Positions 52,652-60,376 of a stretch of DNA of 64,000 bases are shown here, one piece after another (position 1 is the first letter of the stretch; every line of letters starts with the position of its first letter). The translations under genes and the position numbers were made by a program. This stretch comes from Bacteroidota bacterium (GTDB taxonomy: Bacteria; Bacteroidota; Bacteroidia; JAHEXY01), in NCBI GenBank assembly GCA_023251875.1, contig JAHEXY010000004.1, positions 229,294 through 293,293 of the forward strand, in the 5' to 3' direction. The notes below the pieces were generated by a model. That model was not told where the DNA came from and did not search any database. It saw only the letters and a list, made by a program, of their open reading frames with translations.

Positions 52652-54349
52652 TTAGAGGTTATTACAATTGTATTCAACAATATCTCCTCCGGGATAGGTA
52701 TTGTCAATTAAAGATTTTCCATATTTACCTCCACCCTCATATTCTTGCACTATCCAGAAATAATGATAGAGGCACTTACTTGGATTTACTTTATCTTTAA
52801 AACCCACACAAGCTTGCATTTTTCTTCTCAGTGGCAAACCCGAATATTTATTTTTTTCAATTTCCCAGGCTGCATACGTTAAACTAACTTTAGTGAGTGT
52901 AACATTACCCGACATAGCCGAAGGAAACAGCGTTTTAAAATCCTTTTCTATTGTAGCATCAACCATAGCAGCTTTAGGAAATGTAGTTTTTGAAACCAAT
53001 TCTGTTATATTTTTCTGAAATATTTTATCATAGGGTTCATAAATTAAATAGGATTTATCAGTAGATGCAGAACAATCGTAATCAAATTCGGTGTAATAGC
53101 ATACTTCGTTAAATGAATTGGGCCTATCAGCAACAATTTGTATTTCTATTTTATGTGTTCCGGTCTTAAGATTTTGAAGTAAGTTTCGAGTTAATAAAGG
53201 AGCTCCATAAGTTGTAGCATGATCTTTAGAGGTAATTAAATCAAATACCAATTGTTTTGATGATTTATCAGCATCTTTATAATAAAGTTCCTTCTTTTTA
53301 TCAATGGCATATTGATACGGAATTTTATCTTTTGATGATACGTATAATACCTTTCCTTCTAGTGCATACGGATCCTTTTTAGCAAATTCTTCTGAATTAA
53401 TATATTTTATTGCCCATGTACTTGCATTTTTACCATCTACCCATATACTTAATGTAAAAGGGGCATCACCCGTTCCTCTATCAGGAAAAATTTCACCAAG
53501 TGTTTTTTCGGTTTTAAATACGGCTTTTATTTCATCTCCATCCTTAAAAATTTCTTGTTTTGAATTTCCACTGTATGAAGCAACAAAGAAATCAGATTTT
53601 GTGATGTAATTTTTATACGATTGAAGCATTGTTCTCAATTTGGGATGCCTTACAATACTTTCAAAATCAAATTCACTTACACCCACAATAATAGGTTCAG
53701 GATAATTATCTTTTTGAATCTGGATTTTATATTTACCACTGCTGGCATGATTATAAAAAAAGTGAGTTAGCATATAAGACTCAAATGAACTAGTATTATT
53801 TTGAGGAGCCATTAAAGTAAATACAAGTTTATCGTTTGATCTAGTAGCCTCATCAAAATAAATTCGTTTTGCATCTAATGTTTTATCGGCATAGGGATCT
53901 TGCGATTTATATTCTGTGGCATTTACAAATCTTAAAGGAAAAGTCTCAAGATAAGCGCCATCTTTATAAATTACCATTTGGTATACATCATTTGTGTTAG
54001 GTCCGTCAAAAGGCATGGCATTTTTTATTGCTTTTTCAGTTTTTATAACGGCTTTCACAATATCTCCTTCTTTAAAAGAAGTGAGTTTTGTATTTACATC
54101 AACAGAAGAAAAATAAAGCTCTGCACTGGCAGTTAATGCCGATTTAATTGAAGTACTTGCAGTATTTCCTGAATTGCCTCCAGAAGTATTATCACTTCCC
54201 ATAGTATTATCAACTTTAGATTTGGCAGATTTTACTTTGTCTGTTGCATCTTTTAGTTTCCCCAATCCTCCAAATTGAGCATAAGAAAAATGAGCATAAA
54301 TAATAGCAATAAACAGCACACTTGTTTTTAATTTATTAAACGATTTCAT
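52652..54349 (-). CDS. Exported protein with two tandem copies of an unknown domain
   Basis: This 565-aa protein has a signal peptide (VLFIAIIYAHFSYAQF) and a Gly/Ser/Lys-rich linker, then two related domains of about 165 aa. Shared landmarks include FKEGDIVKAVIKTEKA / FKDGDEIKAVFKTEKT, KSQDPYADK / AKKDPYALE, KLVFTLMAPQN / QLVFDLITSKD and SGKYKIQIQ / TGTHKIEIQ. A C-terminal domain of ~130 aa ends YPGGDIVEYNC. I recognise no named family. Extracytoplasmic location is likely, and internal duplication is clear from the motifs. It may be the effector or sensor partner of this regulatory locus. Confidence 0.7.
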   Translation of the reverse strand: MKSFNKLKTSVLFIAIIYAHFSYAQFGGLGKLKDATDKVKSAKSKVDNTMGSDNTSGGNSGNTASTSIKSALTASAELYFSSVDVNTKLTSFKEGDIVKAVIKTEKAIKNAMPFDGPNTNDVYQMVIYKDGAYLETFPLRFVNATEYKSQDPYADKTLDAKRIYFDEATRSNDKLVFTLMAPQNNTSSFESYMLTHFFYNHASSGKYKIQIQKDNYPEPIIVGVSEFDFESIVRHPKLRTMLQSYKNYITKSDFFVASYSGNSKQEIFKDGDEIKAVFKTEKTLGEIFPDRGTGDAPFTLSIWVDGKNASTWAIKYINSEEFAKKDPYALEGKVLYVSSKDKIPYQYAIDKKKELYYKDADKSSKQLVFDLITSKDHATTYGAPLLTRNLLQNLKTGTHKIEIQIVADRPNSFNEVCYYTEFDYDCSASTDKSYLIYEPYDKIFQKNITELVSKTTFPKAAMVDATIEKDFKTLFPSAMSGNVTLTKVSLTYAAWEIEKNKYSGLPLRRKMQACVGFKDKVNPSKCLYHYFWIVQEYEGGGKYGKSLIDNTYPGGDIVEYNCNNL

Positions 54350-54483
54350 TTTTATTATAATTTAGTTTATCAATAATTTTAACAGAAGCAAAATTAGATA
54401 AGTGATACGCCTTTAAAATGAGAAACTATTTAACGCAAGAGGTATTCTATTAAATGCAAGGCTATGTGTGCTTAAACGCAGTA

Positions 54484-56613
54484 CTAATTATAAATAGCCG
54501 GGAATGAAATAAGGGCTTGAGTTCCTAGGGGAGTTCCAGCGCTATCTTTTTTATCAATAATAGTTGTAGTAATATGCTTGTTATTTTCTTTATTAAATAT
54601 TTCTATTCTTTCTTGAGTAATCAATAATCCAACAGATTTATGAAAATCGCCTCCCGATTCTTTTTTTAATACATTGGCCTTTTCTCTTCCTATTCCATCG
54701 TCATCAATTTCAACACAAACACTATTATCTTTCATGCTAAACCGCATTGTAATGTTGCCTGTATTTTCTTTGTTTAATACACCATGAATAATTGCATTTT
54801 CAACATACGGTTGAAGAATCATGGGAGGTATTTTTACTTCTTCATCAATAGTTTCATCCACTTCTATTTTAAAATTAAATTTTTTGCCGTAACATAGTTG
54901 CTGTAACTCCAGATAATAACCCAACATTTTTATTTCATCTTCCAAAAAAACCAATTGTGATCTCGAGCTTTCAAGAATCAATCGCATCAGTTTTGCAAAT
55001 TTTGATAAAAACAAAGAGGCTTGTATAACATCTTTTGAAGTAATAAAAGATTGTATGGAATTAAGTGCATTAAAAATAAAATGTGGATTCATTTGTGATT
55101 GTAAAGCCTTTTGCTCTAGCTCAATCATTTGCTTTTCGAGTTGTAACTTATATTTTTCAAGTTGAATTTGTCTTCTATTTTGCTCTCTTTTTCTTAACCT
55201 ACTTAAAAGAAAAAGTGATAAGGAAATTAAAATAGCAATAACTGTAATGGAGCCAAAAACATAGCGTTCTCTTATTGTTTTTTCTTCTTTTATTTCTTGA
55301 TCTTTTTTCAGCAAAGAAATTTCTTGATCTTTTTTCTCGGTTTCAAACTTCGTTTGCATTTGTGCAATTGCATTATTCTTACTTTCACTTAAAATACTAT
55401 CTCTATTTTCATACGCTTTTGTTTTAAAATAAAGGGCATTTTTAAAATCAAGGTCCGCTTCATAAGCCTTTGCTATATTATTATATAAATCTACTAAAGG
55501 CGATGTGTGATTTGATTGCAAACATTCATTGATACTTTCTTCATAAGCTCTTATTGCTTTTTTATATTCATGAATCCCATAATAAGCATTTCCTAGTGAT
55601 TGGTAGGATGAAATTAATTCATCCGATATTTCTGTCTGTTTATTAATTTCGATTGCTTCTAAAGCATACTTTATTGCTTTATCATATAGTTTCTTTATTG
55701 TATATATATCGCTTAATAAAGCAAGGGCAGAGGCCTGAGACTCTAATCTATTATTTATCTTTGCAAAGTCTAATGATTTATTATAGCAGGCCTCTGAAGA
55801 ATCAATTTTATGTATGGCTTGAAACGCTAAGCCTAAATTTAAATAATAATCACCAATAGGACCTAAATTTTTTATTCGAAAACAAATATCAATAGCTTTT
55901 TTTATATATAAGATAGCATCCTCATACTTAGCTTGGTGATAATAAATATCTGAAATCTCAGCATATCCAGTCGTTAAAAGTGTAGAATCTTTTGTTTTCT
56001 CCGCAATTTTTAAAGACAGTAAATAATATTTATATCCATTCACAAAATCAGCATTGTTACTAAAAATATCACCTAACACATTATAAGAAAATGCCATTCC
56101 TATACTGTCTTTTAATTCTTGCTTTACTTGTAGCGACAAATTTATGTAGTCAATTGCTTTATCTTTATTGCCAATTTTTGAATATGCTGAACCTAAATTC
56201 CCATATACCTTTGCAAGTCTTGATTTATTATTAACCATTTTTAATTGATCCACTAGATTCAAATTAATCTCAATAGACTTTTTCATGTTCCCTTCTATCA
56301 TATACCCTATCGCCAAACTTCCGGTAGCCAATATATTTCCACTTGTATAGTTTAATTTATTACTCAATTCAATCGCCTTTTGGCTATAAAATAAAATGGA
56401 ATCAGGATACTCTTTTATACATTGAATAGCAATTTGGTTTAATAAATTTACCTTGTTGGTATCTTCCTTTGCTTTCGAAAGTTTTACATATAAACTATCA
56501 ATACTACTTGAATACAAGTGTAAGGCTTGTATATAAAATAATATAAAGAATATAAGTTTTAGAAATCGATTATTTTCTCTTATAAAGCGGAACTGTAGAA
56601 CAAGCTTCTCCAA
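54484..56613 (-). CDS. TPR sensor histidine kinase of LytS/YehU type
   Basis: This 709-aa protein has a hydrophobic N-terminus (LKLIFFILFYIQALHLYSS), about eight periplasmic or cytoplasmic TPRs (residues ~40-400), one transmembrane helix (RYVFGSITVIAILISLSLFLL), a coiled coil (RQIQLEKYKLQLEKQMIELE) and a LytS-type kinase core. The core has the phospho-acceptor His in MNPHFIFNALNSIQ, and the ATP-binding motifs ILQPYVENAIIHG and IDDDGIG. It likely phosphorylates the LytTR regulator at 50167-50916. Its start overlaps the DUF2480 gene by 44 bp, indicating coupling. Confidence 0.9.
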   Translation of the reverse strand: MEKLVLQFRFIRENNRFLKLIFFILFYIQALHLYSSSIDSLYVKLSKAKEDTNKVNLLNQIAIQCIKEYPDSILFYSQKAIELSNKLNYTSGNILATGSLAIGYMIEGNMKKSIEINLNLVDQLKMVNNKSRLAKVYGNLGSAYSKIGNKDKAIDYINLSLQVKQELKDSIGMAFSYNVLGDIFSNNADFVNGYKYYLLSLKIAEKTKDSTLLTTGYAEISDIYYHQAKYEDAILYIKKAIDICFRIKNLGPIGDYYLNLGLAFQAIHKIDSSEACYNKSLDFAKINNRLESQASALALLSDIYTIKKLYDKAIKYALEAIEINKQTEISDELISSYQSLGNAYYGIHEYKKAIRAYEESINECLQSNHTSPLVDLYNNIAKAYEADLDFKNALYFKTKAYENRDSILSESKNNAIAQMQTKFETEKKDQEISLLKKDQEIKEEKTIRERYVFGSITVIAILISLSLFLLSRLRKREQNRRQIQLEKYKLQLEKQMIELEQKALQSQMNPHFIFNALNSIQSFITSKDVIQASLFLSKFAKLMRLILESSRSQLVFLEDEIKMLGYYLELQQLCYGKKFNFKIEVDETIDEEVKIPPMILQPYVENAIIHGVLNKENTGNITMRFSMKDNSVCVEIDDDGIGREKANVLKKESGGDFHKSVGLLITQERIEIFNKENNKHITTTIIDKKDSAGTPLGTQALISFPAIYN

Positions 56614-57073
56614 ACATCAATGATTTTACTATGGGTTTTAACAGGTGGGTTATTTCAACATAAGCAGATTCCGGAACAGGTACTTGGCTACATCCTTTTA
56701 TAATTACACGCTCATCACGATATTCATCAATATTAATTTTACTCAATGCTTCATTAAACAATATAGTTTCGAGCGTGGTTAAATTCCCAAATACAATTTT
56801 TTTGGCATAGGGTTCAAGATAAGTGGCTACTAACATATATGCCCAAGTAGGTACTATAGCATCAGTTGAACAAAAAACAGCAACATATTTATCTTTATAA
56901 TTTGTCCAATCTAAATTAAGCAGAGCCGTTCTAAAATCTTTTTCTTTTAAAATGATTTCTTGAAAAAGGTAATTTTTTACATCAAACAGTATCCTTTCAC
57001 CTTTAGGATAATAATCCTCAAGATTAAAAGTGATCAATCCACTCTCTGCAACTTTGTTTATGATTTCATCCAT
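56570..57073 (-). CDS. DUF2480 family protein
   Basis: This 167-aa protein (MDEIINKVAESGLITFNLEDYYP at the start; DWTNYKDKYVAVFCSTDAIV, IIKGCSQVPVPESAYVEI) matches DUF2480, a conserved Bacteroidota family of unknown function. It is cytoplasmic by sequence. Three cysteines (CSTD, GCS, ACS) are conserved-looking, but no motif can be named. Its 3' end overlaps the kinase gene by 44 bp. Confidence 0.82.
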   Translation of the reverse strand: MDEIINKVAESGLITFNLEDYYPKGERILFDVKNYLFQEIILKEKDFRTALLNLDWTNYKDKYVAVFCSTDAIVPTWAYMLVATYLEPYAKKIVFGNLTTLETILFNEALSKINIDEYRDERVIIKGCSQVPVPESAYVEITHLLKPIVKSLMFGEACSTVPLYKRK

Positions 57074-57116
57074 CCTATCAATTTTCCACTTCTTTATTGA
57101 ATCGCACTGTCCAAAG

Positions 57117-57153
57117 TCCCTCTCCTTCGGAGAGGGATTTAGGGAGAGGTTTT
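57117..57153. repeat. GC-rich palindromic element, copy 10 (intergenic)
   Basis: CCCTCTCCTTCGGAGAGGG is followed by ATTTAGGGAGAGG, the same layout as copy 1. It fills the gap between the bacilliredoxin stop and the DUF2480 gene and touches the stop codon at 57152. Confidence 0.85.
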
Positions 57154-57565
57154 AACAATACTTTTCAAATGCACCCATTAAATTTGATGCAACCATGTCT
57201 GCTGATGCACCCTCTATTTGATGACGTTCGATAAAATGAACCAATTTCCCATCTTTAAATAAAGCCATTGATGGCGATGATGGTGGATAGGGAACAAAAA
57301 ATTCTCTGGCTTTGGCTACTGCTTCAGTATCAAACCCTGCAAAAACTGTTGCAATTACATCGGGTTTTTTAGTGTATTGAACAGCTTTTTTTGCTCCCGG
57401 TCGTGCATTACCTGCAGCGCAACCGCAAACGGAATTTACAACCATTAACACCGTTCCTTTTGTGTTTTTAATTAAACTTTCTACTTCCGCAGATGTTGTT
57501 ACATCTTTGAATCCGGCCGATGTTAGATCTTCTTTCATCGGCATAACTATTTGTGGAGGATACAT
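57152..57565 (-). CDS. BrxA/BrxB family bacilliredoxin
   Basis: This 137-aa protein carries the family CGC active site (VNSVCGCAAGNARPGA, about residues 45-58), FVPYPPSSPSMALFKDGKL and the RHQIEG segment. Bacilliredoxins remove bacillithiol or related thiols from proteins after oxidative stress. Whether this organism makes bacillithiol is not known from the window. A perfect -7 box lies upstream. The palindromic element copy 10 touches its 3' end. Confidence 0.88.
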   Translation of the reverse strand: MYPPQIVMPMKEDLTSAGFKDVTTSAEVESLIKNTKGTVLMVVNSVCGCAAGNARPGAKKAVQYTKKPDVIATVFAGFDTEAVAKAREFFVPYPPSSPSMALFKDGKLVHFIERHQIEGASADMVASNLMGAFEKYC

Positions 57566-57590
57566 ATTATTATGATTTAATTATTTAATA

Positions 57591-57599
57591 CAAAGGTAA
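57591..57599 (-). promoter_or_regulatory. -7 box upstream of the bacilliredoxin gene
   Basis: On the minus strand TAccTTTGT matches the -7 consensus exactly, 26 bp before the start. No -33 box at the usual distance. Confidence 0.5.
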
Positions 57600-57621
57600 G
57601 CAGAAAAATCAATTTTGAATG

Positions 57622-58746
57622 TTATTTATTAGGAATGTCCCAGCCCAATACCTTTAAGAATTTATAAAAAATGTCGGTATTATCATATACTCCGGCAAAT
57701 TCTTGAGCATTTGCACCATCAGCAAAAACAGGAATCATGGTTGCGGTATGGTAATCTGTTGTAAAAGCCGATTGAACCGTTTTATTTTCAAGACTTCCTC
57801 CATTGATTGAAAAGCCTCCCGTTTCATGATCAGCCGTTACCACAATCAAGGTATTGCTATCTAATTGTGCAAATTTTAATGCTTCAGCAATGGCTTGATC
57901 AAACTCTATCGTTTCTTTTATTATATAATCTGAATTGTTTTCATGCCCACCCCAATCAATTTGAGAACCTTCAACCATAAGAAAAAAACCCTCTTTGTTA
58001 TTTTTTAACAACTCAATAGCCTTTGCAGTAGCTTCAGGCAAATAACTTTTTCTTCCATTAAGCAGGCTTACCGGTTGTTCGGGTGCCATTAAACAAACTA
58101 ATTTTCCCTCATGTATATTTCTTGCTTCGCTTATACTATCAATAACATTAAATCCTTTTTTCTTAAGTGTATCTAATAAATTATGTTTATCGGTTCTCTC
58201 CATAAAATATTTTTTTCCTCCTCCAACCAAAACATCTACTCCTGAATTTACAAATGCAGAAGCCAGCTGTTCATTCACATTAGAACGCGTAGGCTGATGA
58301 CCATAAAATGCAGCAGGAGTAGCATGTGTAACCGTACAAGTAACAACAATACCTGTAGCCATCTTGTTTTCTTCTGCCATTTCCATAATGGTTTTTAATG
58401 GCTTGGCATTTACATCCATTGCCAAGGAACCATTATTTGTTTTATGTCCGGTTGAATAGGCTGTAGCCCCAGCTGCTGAATCTGTAATAAGATGTGATGC
58501 TGAATAGGTTTTTACCAATCCCACTACAGGAAATTGTTCTAGATTTAAAAAATTACCATTTACGATTGAAGCCGCAGTAATTTCTGAAAGCCCCATTCCA
58601 TCTCCAATAAAAAAGATGATGTTCTTTACTTTTTTTGTGGTGGATTTATTTTGAATAGGAGGTTCTATTTCTGTATAAGCAAAAGTAATAATGGCTACTG
58701 TAATTAATACAAGTATGTAAAAAATGCGGTAGGTAGTAAACTTCAT
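57622..58746 (-). CDS. Alkaline phosphatase
   Basis: This 374-aa exported protein has an N-terminal hydrophobic segment (YRIFYILVLITVAIITFAY) and the alkaline phosphatase core: NIIFFIGDGMGLSEI (metal), LITDSAAGATA with the nucleophile Ser, TRSNVNEQL and VTADHETGGFSI (metal His and Asp). MVEGSQIDWGGHEND-like MVEGSQIDWGGHEN completes the second metal site. The enzyme hydrolyses phosphomonoesters in the periplasm or at the surface; phosphate-limited expression is typical but no Pho box was identified. Confidence 0.92.
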   Translation of the reverse strand: MKFTTYRIFYILVLITVAIITFAYTEIEPPIQNKSTTKKVKNIIFFIGDGMGLSEITAASIVNGNFLNLEQFPVVGLVKTYSASHLITDSAAGATAYSTGHKTNNGSLAMDVNAKPLKTIMEMAEENKMATGIVVTCTVTHATPAAFYGHQPTRSNVNEQLASAFVNSGVDVLVGGGKKYFMERTDKHNLLDTLKKKGFNVIDSISEARNIHEGKLVCLMAPEQPVSLLNGRKSYLPEATAKAIELLKNNKEGFFLMVEGSQIDWGGHENNSDYIIKETIEFDQAIAEALKFAQLDSNTLIVVTADHETGGFSINGGSLENKTVQSAFTTDYHTATMIPVFADGANAQEFAGVYDNTDIFYKFLKVLGWDIPNK

Positions 58747-58853
58747 AATGGTAATTTTTTAGAAAACTTTAAAGATAGTTATAAATAAATCTCTCTTATG
58801 ATTTTCATTGGTGCAATAGCATGGCATAGCATCTATTATATTTAAAAAAAAAA

Positions 58854-58870
58854 TTGGCACGATTCTAGTT
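58854..58870 (+). promoter_or_regulatory. Weak sigma-54-like site before the 52-aa membrane peptide
   Basis: TTGGCACGATTCTAGTT has a perfect -24 half (TTGGCACG) but a poor -12 half (TAGTT for TTGCT; GG-N10-GT). It lies 39 bp before the ATG at 58910. Confidence 0.35.
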
Positions 58871-58909
58871 TAGAGTAAAACAATTACTAATCTTTTAAAA
58901 TTTAATTTT

Positions 58910-59068
58910 ATGAAAACTTTAAAAAAACTCCCCGTTAGCTTAGAAAGTTCGGCAACTGAAAACATCGCTATTAAAAGTATTTCTCTAATTGAAAAAACTT
59001 ATTTTACCATTATAACAGCTGCATTTGTTTTAACCATTGCTAGCATTATTAAAGATGCAATGTTATAA
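58910..59068 (+). CDS. Small single-pass membrane peptide (52 aa)
   Basis: The frame starts MKTLKKLPVSLESSATEN and ends with a hydrophobic helix (TYFTIITAAFVLTIASIIKD) before MAML-like residues (KDAML). Basic N-terminus and one helix are typical of small membrane proteins. No family is recognised. A weak sigma-54-like site lies upstream. The surrounding 58747-59365 region (619 bp) otherwise holds only AT-rich sequence and the -7 box at 59227. Confidence is limited by the short length. Confidence 0.5.
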   Translation: MKTLKKLPVSLESSATENIAIKSISLIEKTYFTIITAAFVLTIASIIKDAML

Positions 59069-59226
59069 TCAATTACACTTAAACTCATTTATTTCCATTT
59101 TAATATTGCTCTTGCATGATATAAATTTATTCTCTTAATACGGATAGTCTTCGATATAGTATATTTTCTGTTTCTCCCGTTTCATTTCCACAAGATACTA
59201 CATATCAACCCATTAATATTTTCTTG

Positions 59227-59235
59227 TAAATTTGT
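59227..59235 (+). promoter_or_regulatory. -7 box for the 59366-59941 gene
   Basis: TAaaTTTGT matches TAnnTTTG, about 130 bp before the ATG at 59366. No clear -33 box. A long leader would result. Confidence 0.35.
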
Positions 59236-59365
59236 TGCTGAAGCCTTCATTCCGTTTGAGATTCGGCAAATTAAATTATTTGTTTTTTCATTAATAATAC
59301 GCAAGCTTTATCTTTATTAATAAGGCTAGGAGAAGAAATAGCCAATAATTAATAAATTTAATTTT

Positions 59366-59941
59366 ATGAAGAAAATTATACTCACTTATTGCTTGTTTGC
59401 TTTAGTACTCATTAAAATACAGGCACAGCAAAAAATATCGGTTCAAATACCCGATTCTAAATTAGGCATAAGCACTGCTTACAAATTAAATGAAGGTCAA
59501 TCTGGGTTTGGGATACGATACATCCTTCAAGGAACTAGTAAAATTGATATTTCAATAAATTATACCAAAGGATGTTTCTTTAAAACAAATGAAGATTATA
59601 AAGTATTAAGCACTTCAGATTTTGATTTAGATGCACATTACAAATTTTTTAAACCACAATTATTCAATTTATATATTTTAGGAGGATTTAATATAAATAC
59701 CAACAAATGGGTTGGCTTGTATAATAATTCCTATTCAAAAAACTTAGACTTAAAGGGTGGAATTAATGCAGGGTTAGGAATAGAATTTAATGTTGGCGTA
59801 TTCTCCATTTTTGCAGAATCTAAAACAATTGTAATGAATAAAAATTTATTTGCTGTAGCAGGTATATTGTATCATTTTCATAAAAATCAGGCAAAATTAA
59901 GTACGGGAAAAACAATTCAGTCGAGAAGTTTAAAACGATAG
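59366..59941 (+). CDS. Putative outer-membrane beta-barrel protein
   Basis: This 191-aa protein has a signal peptide (ILTYCLFALVLIKIQAQ). The rest alternates hydrophobic and polar residues with aromatic girdles (GFGIRYILQGTSKIDISINY, FNLYILGGFNIN, LGIEFNVGVFSIFAES), like a small eight-stranded barrel. The last strand ends about 20 residues before the C-terminus, which is a basic tail. No family name is given. A strong bidirectional terminator separates it from tatA. Confidence 0.65.
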   Translation: MKKIILTYCLFALVLIKIQAQQKISVQIPDSKLGISTAYKLNEGQSGFGIRYILQGTSKIDISINYTKGCFFKTNEDYKVLSTSDFDLDAHYKFFKPQLFNLYILGGFNINTNKWVGLYNNSYSKNLDLKGGINAGLGIEFNVGVFSIFAESKTIVMNKNLFAVAGILYHFHKNQAKLSTGKTIQSRSLKR

Positions 59942-60015
59942 TTTAGGCCCCAAAAACAAATGAATTGAGACACAAATTTCACAAATTAGCACGAAGAATA
60001 AAATATGAATGAAGC

Positions 60016-60054
60016 AAAAAAGGCTCTGAGAAAAATAATCTCAGAGCCTTTTTT
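60016..60054. terminator. Bidirectional intrinsic terminator
   Basis: AAGGCTCTGAGA (60020-60031) pairs perfectly with TCTCAGAGCCTT (60039-60050); flanking A4/T4 extends the stem. It serves the converging 59366-59941 and tatA genes. Confidence 0.92.
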
Positions 60055-60062
60055 ATTCAATC

Positions 60063-60284
60063 CTATCCTAACAATTGCTTTTTAATATCATCACCCTCTT
60101 TTTTTACAGGTTCTGCAGCATCATGTATTTCACGTTGAATATTATTAGCGGCATCTTTAAACTCCCTCATGCCCTTTCCTAACCCTCTTGCCAATTCCGG
60201 AATTTTGCTCGAGCCAAAAAACAAGAGGAATACAAAGAGTACCACTACTACTTCACCACCACCAAGATTTAAAAAGAGTAACAT
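60063..60284 (-). CDS. tatA: Twin-arginine translocase subunit TatA/E
   Basis: This 73-aa protein has one N-terminal membrane helix (GGGEVVVVLFVFLLFFG), the hinge FGSSKIPELARGLGKGMREF and an amphipathic helix, followed by a charged tail. These are TatA features. TatA oligomers form the translocation pore for folded proteins. Its start codon directly abuts a 5-unit heptamer array (60285-60319). secDF lies upstream on the same strand. Confidence 0.93.
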   Translation of the reverse strand: MLLFLNLGGGEVVVVLFVFLLFFGSSKIPELARGLGKGMREFKDAANNIQREIHDAAEPVKKEGDDIKKQLLG

Positions 60285-60320
60285 GTTAGTTGTTAGTTGT
60301 TAGTTGTTAGTTGTTAGTTG
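60285..60320. repeat. Heptamer array (GTTAGTT)5 flush with the tatA start codon
   Basis: Five identical GTTAGTT units (AACTAAC in the tatA direction) end exactly at the tatA ATG complement (60282-60284). A partial copy at 60344-60375 runs in the opposite sense (CGAACAACCAATAA), giving some hairpin potential. Confidence 0.9.
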
Positions 60321-60376
60321 CAGAAATGCTAAATAATCTTTTTTCGAACAACCAATAAAAACAACCGACAACGAAT

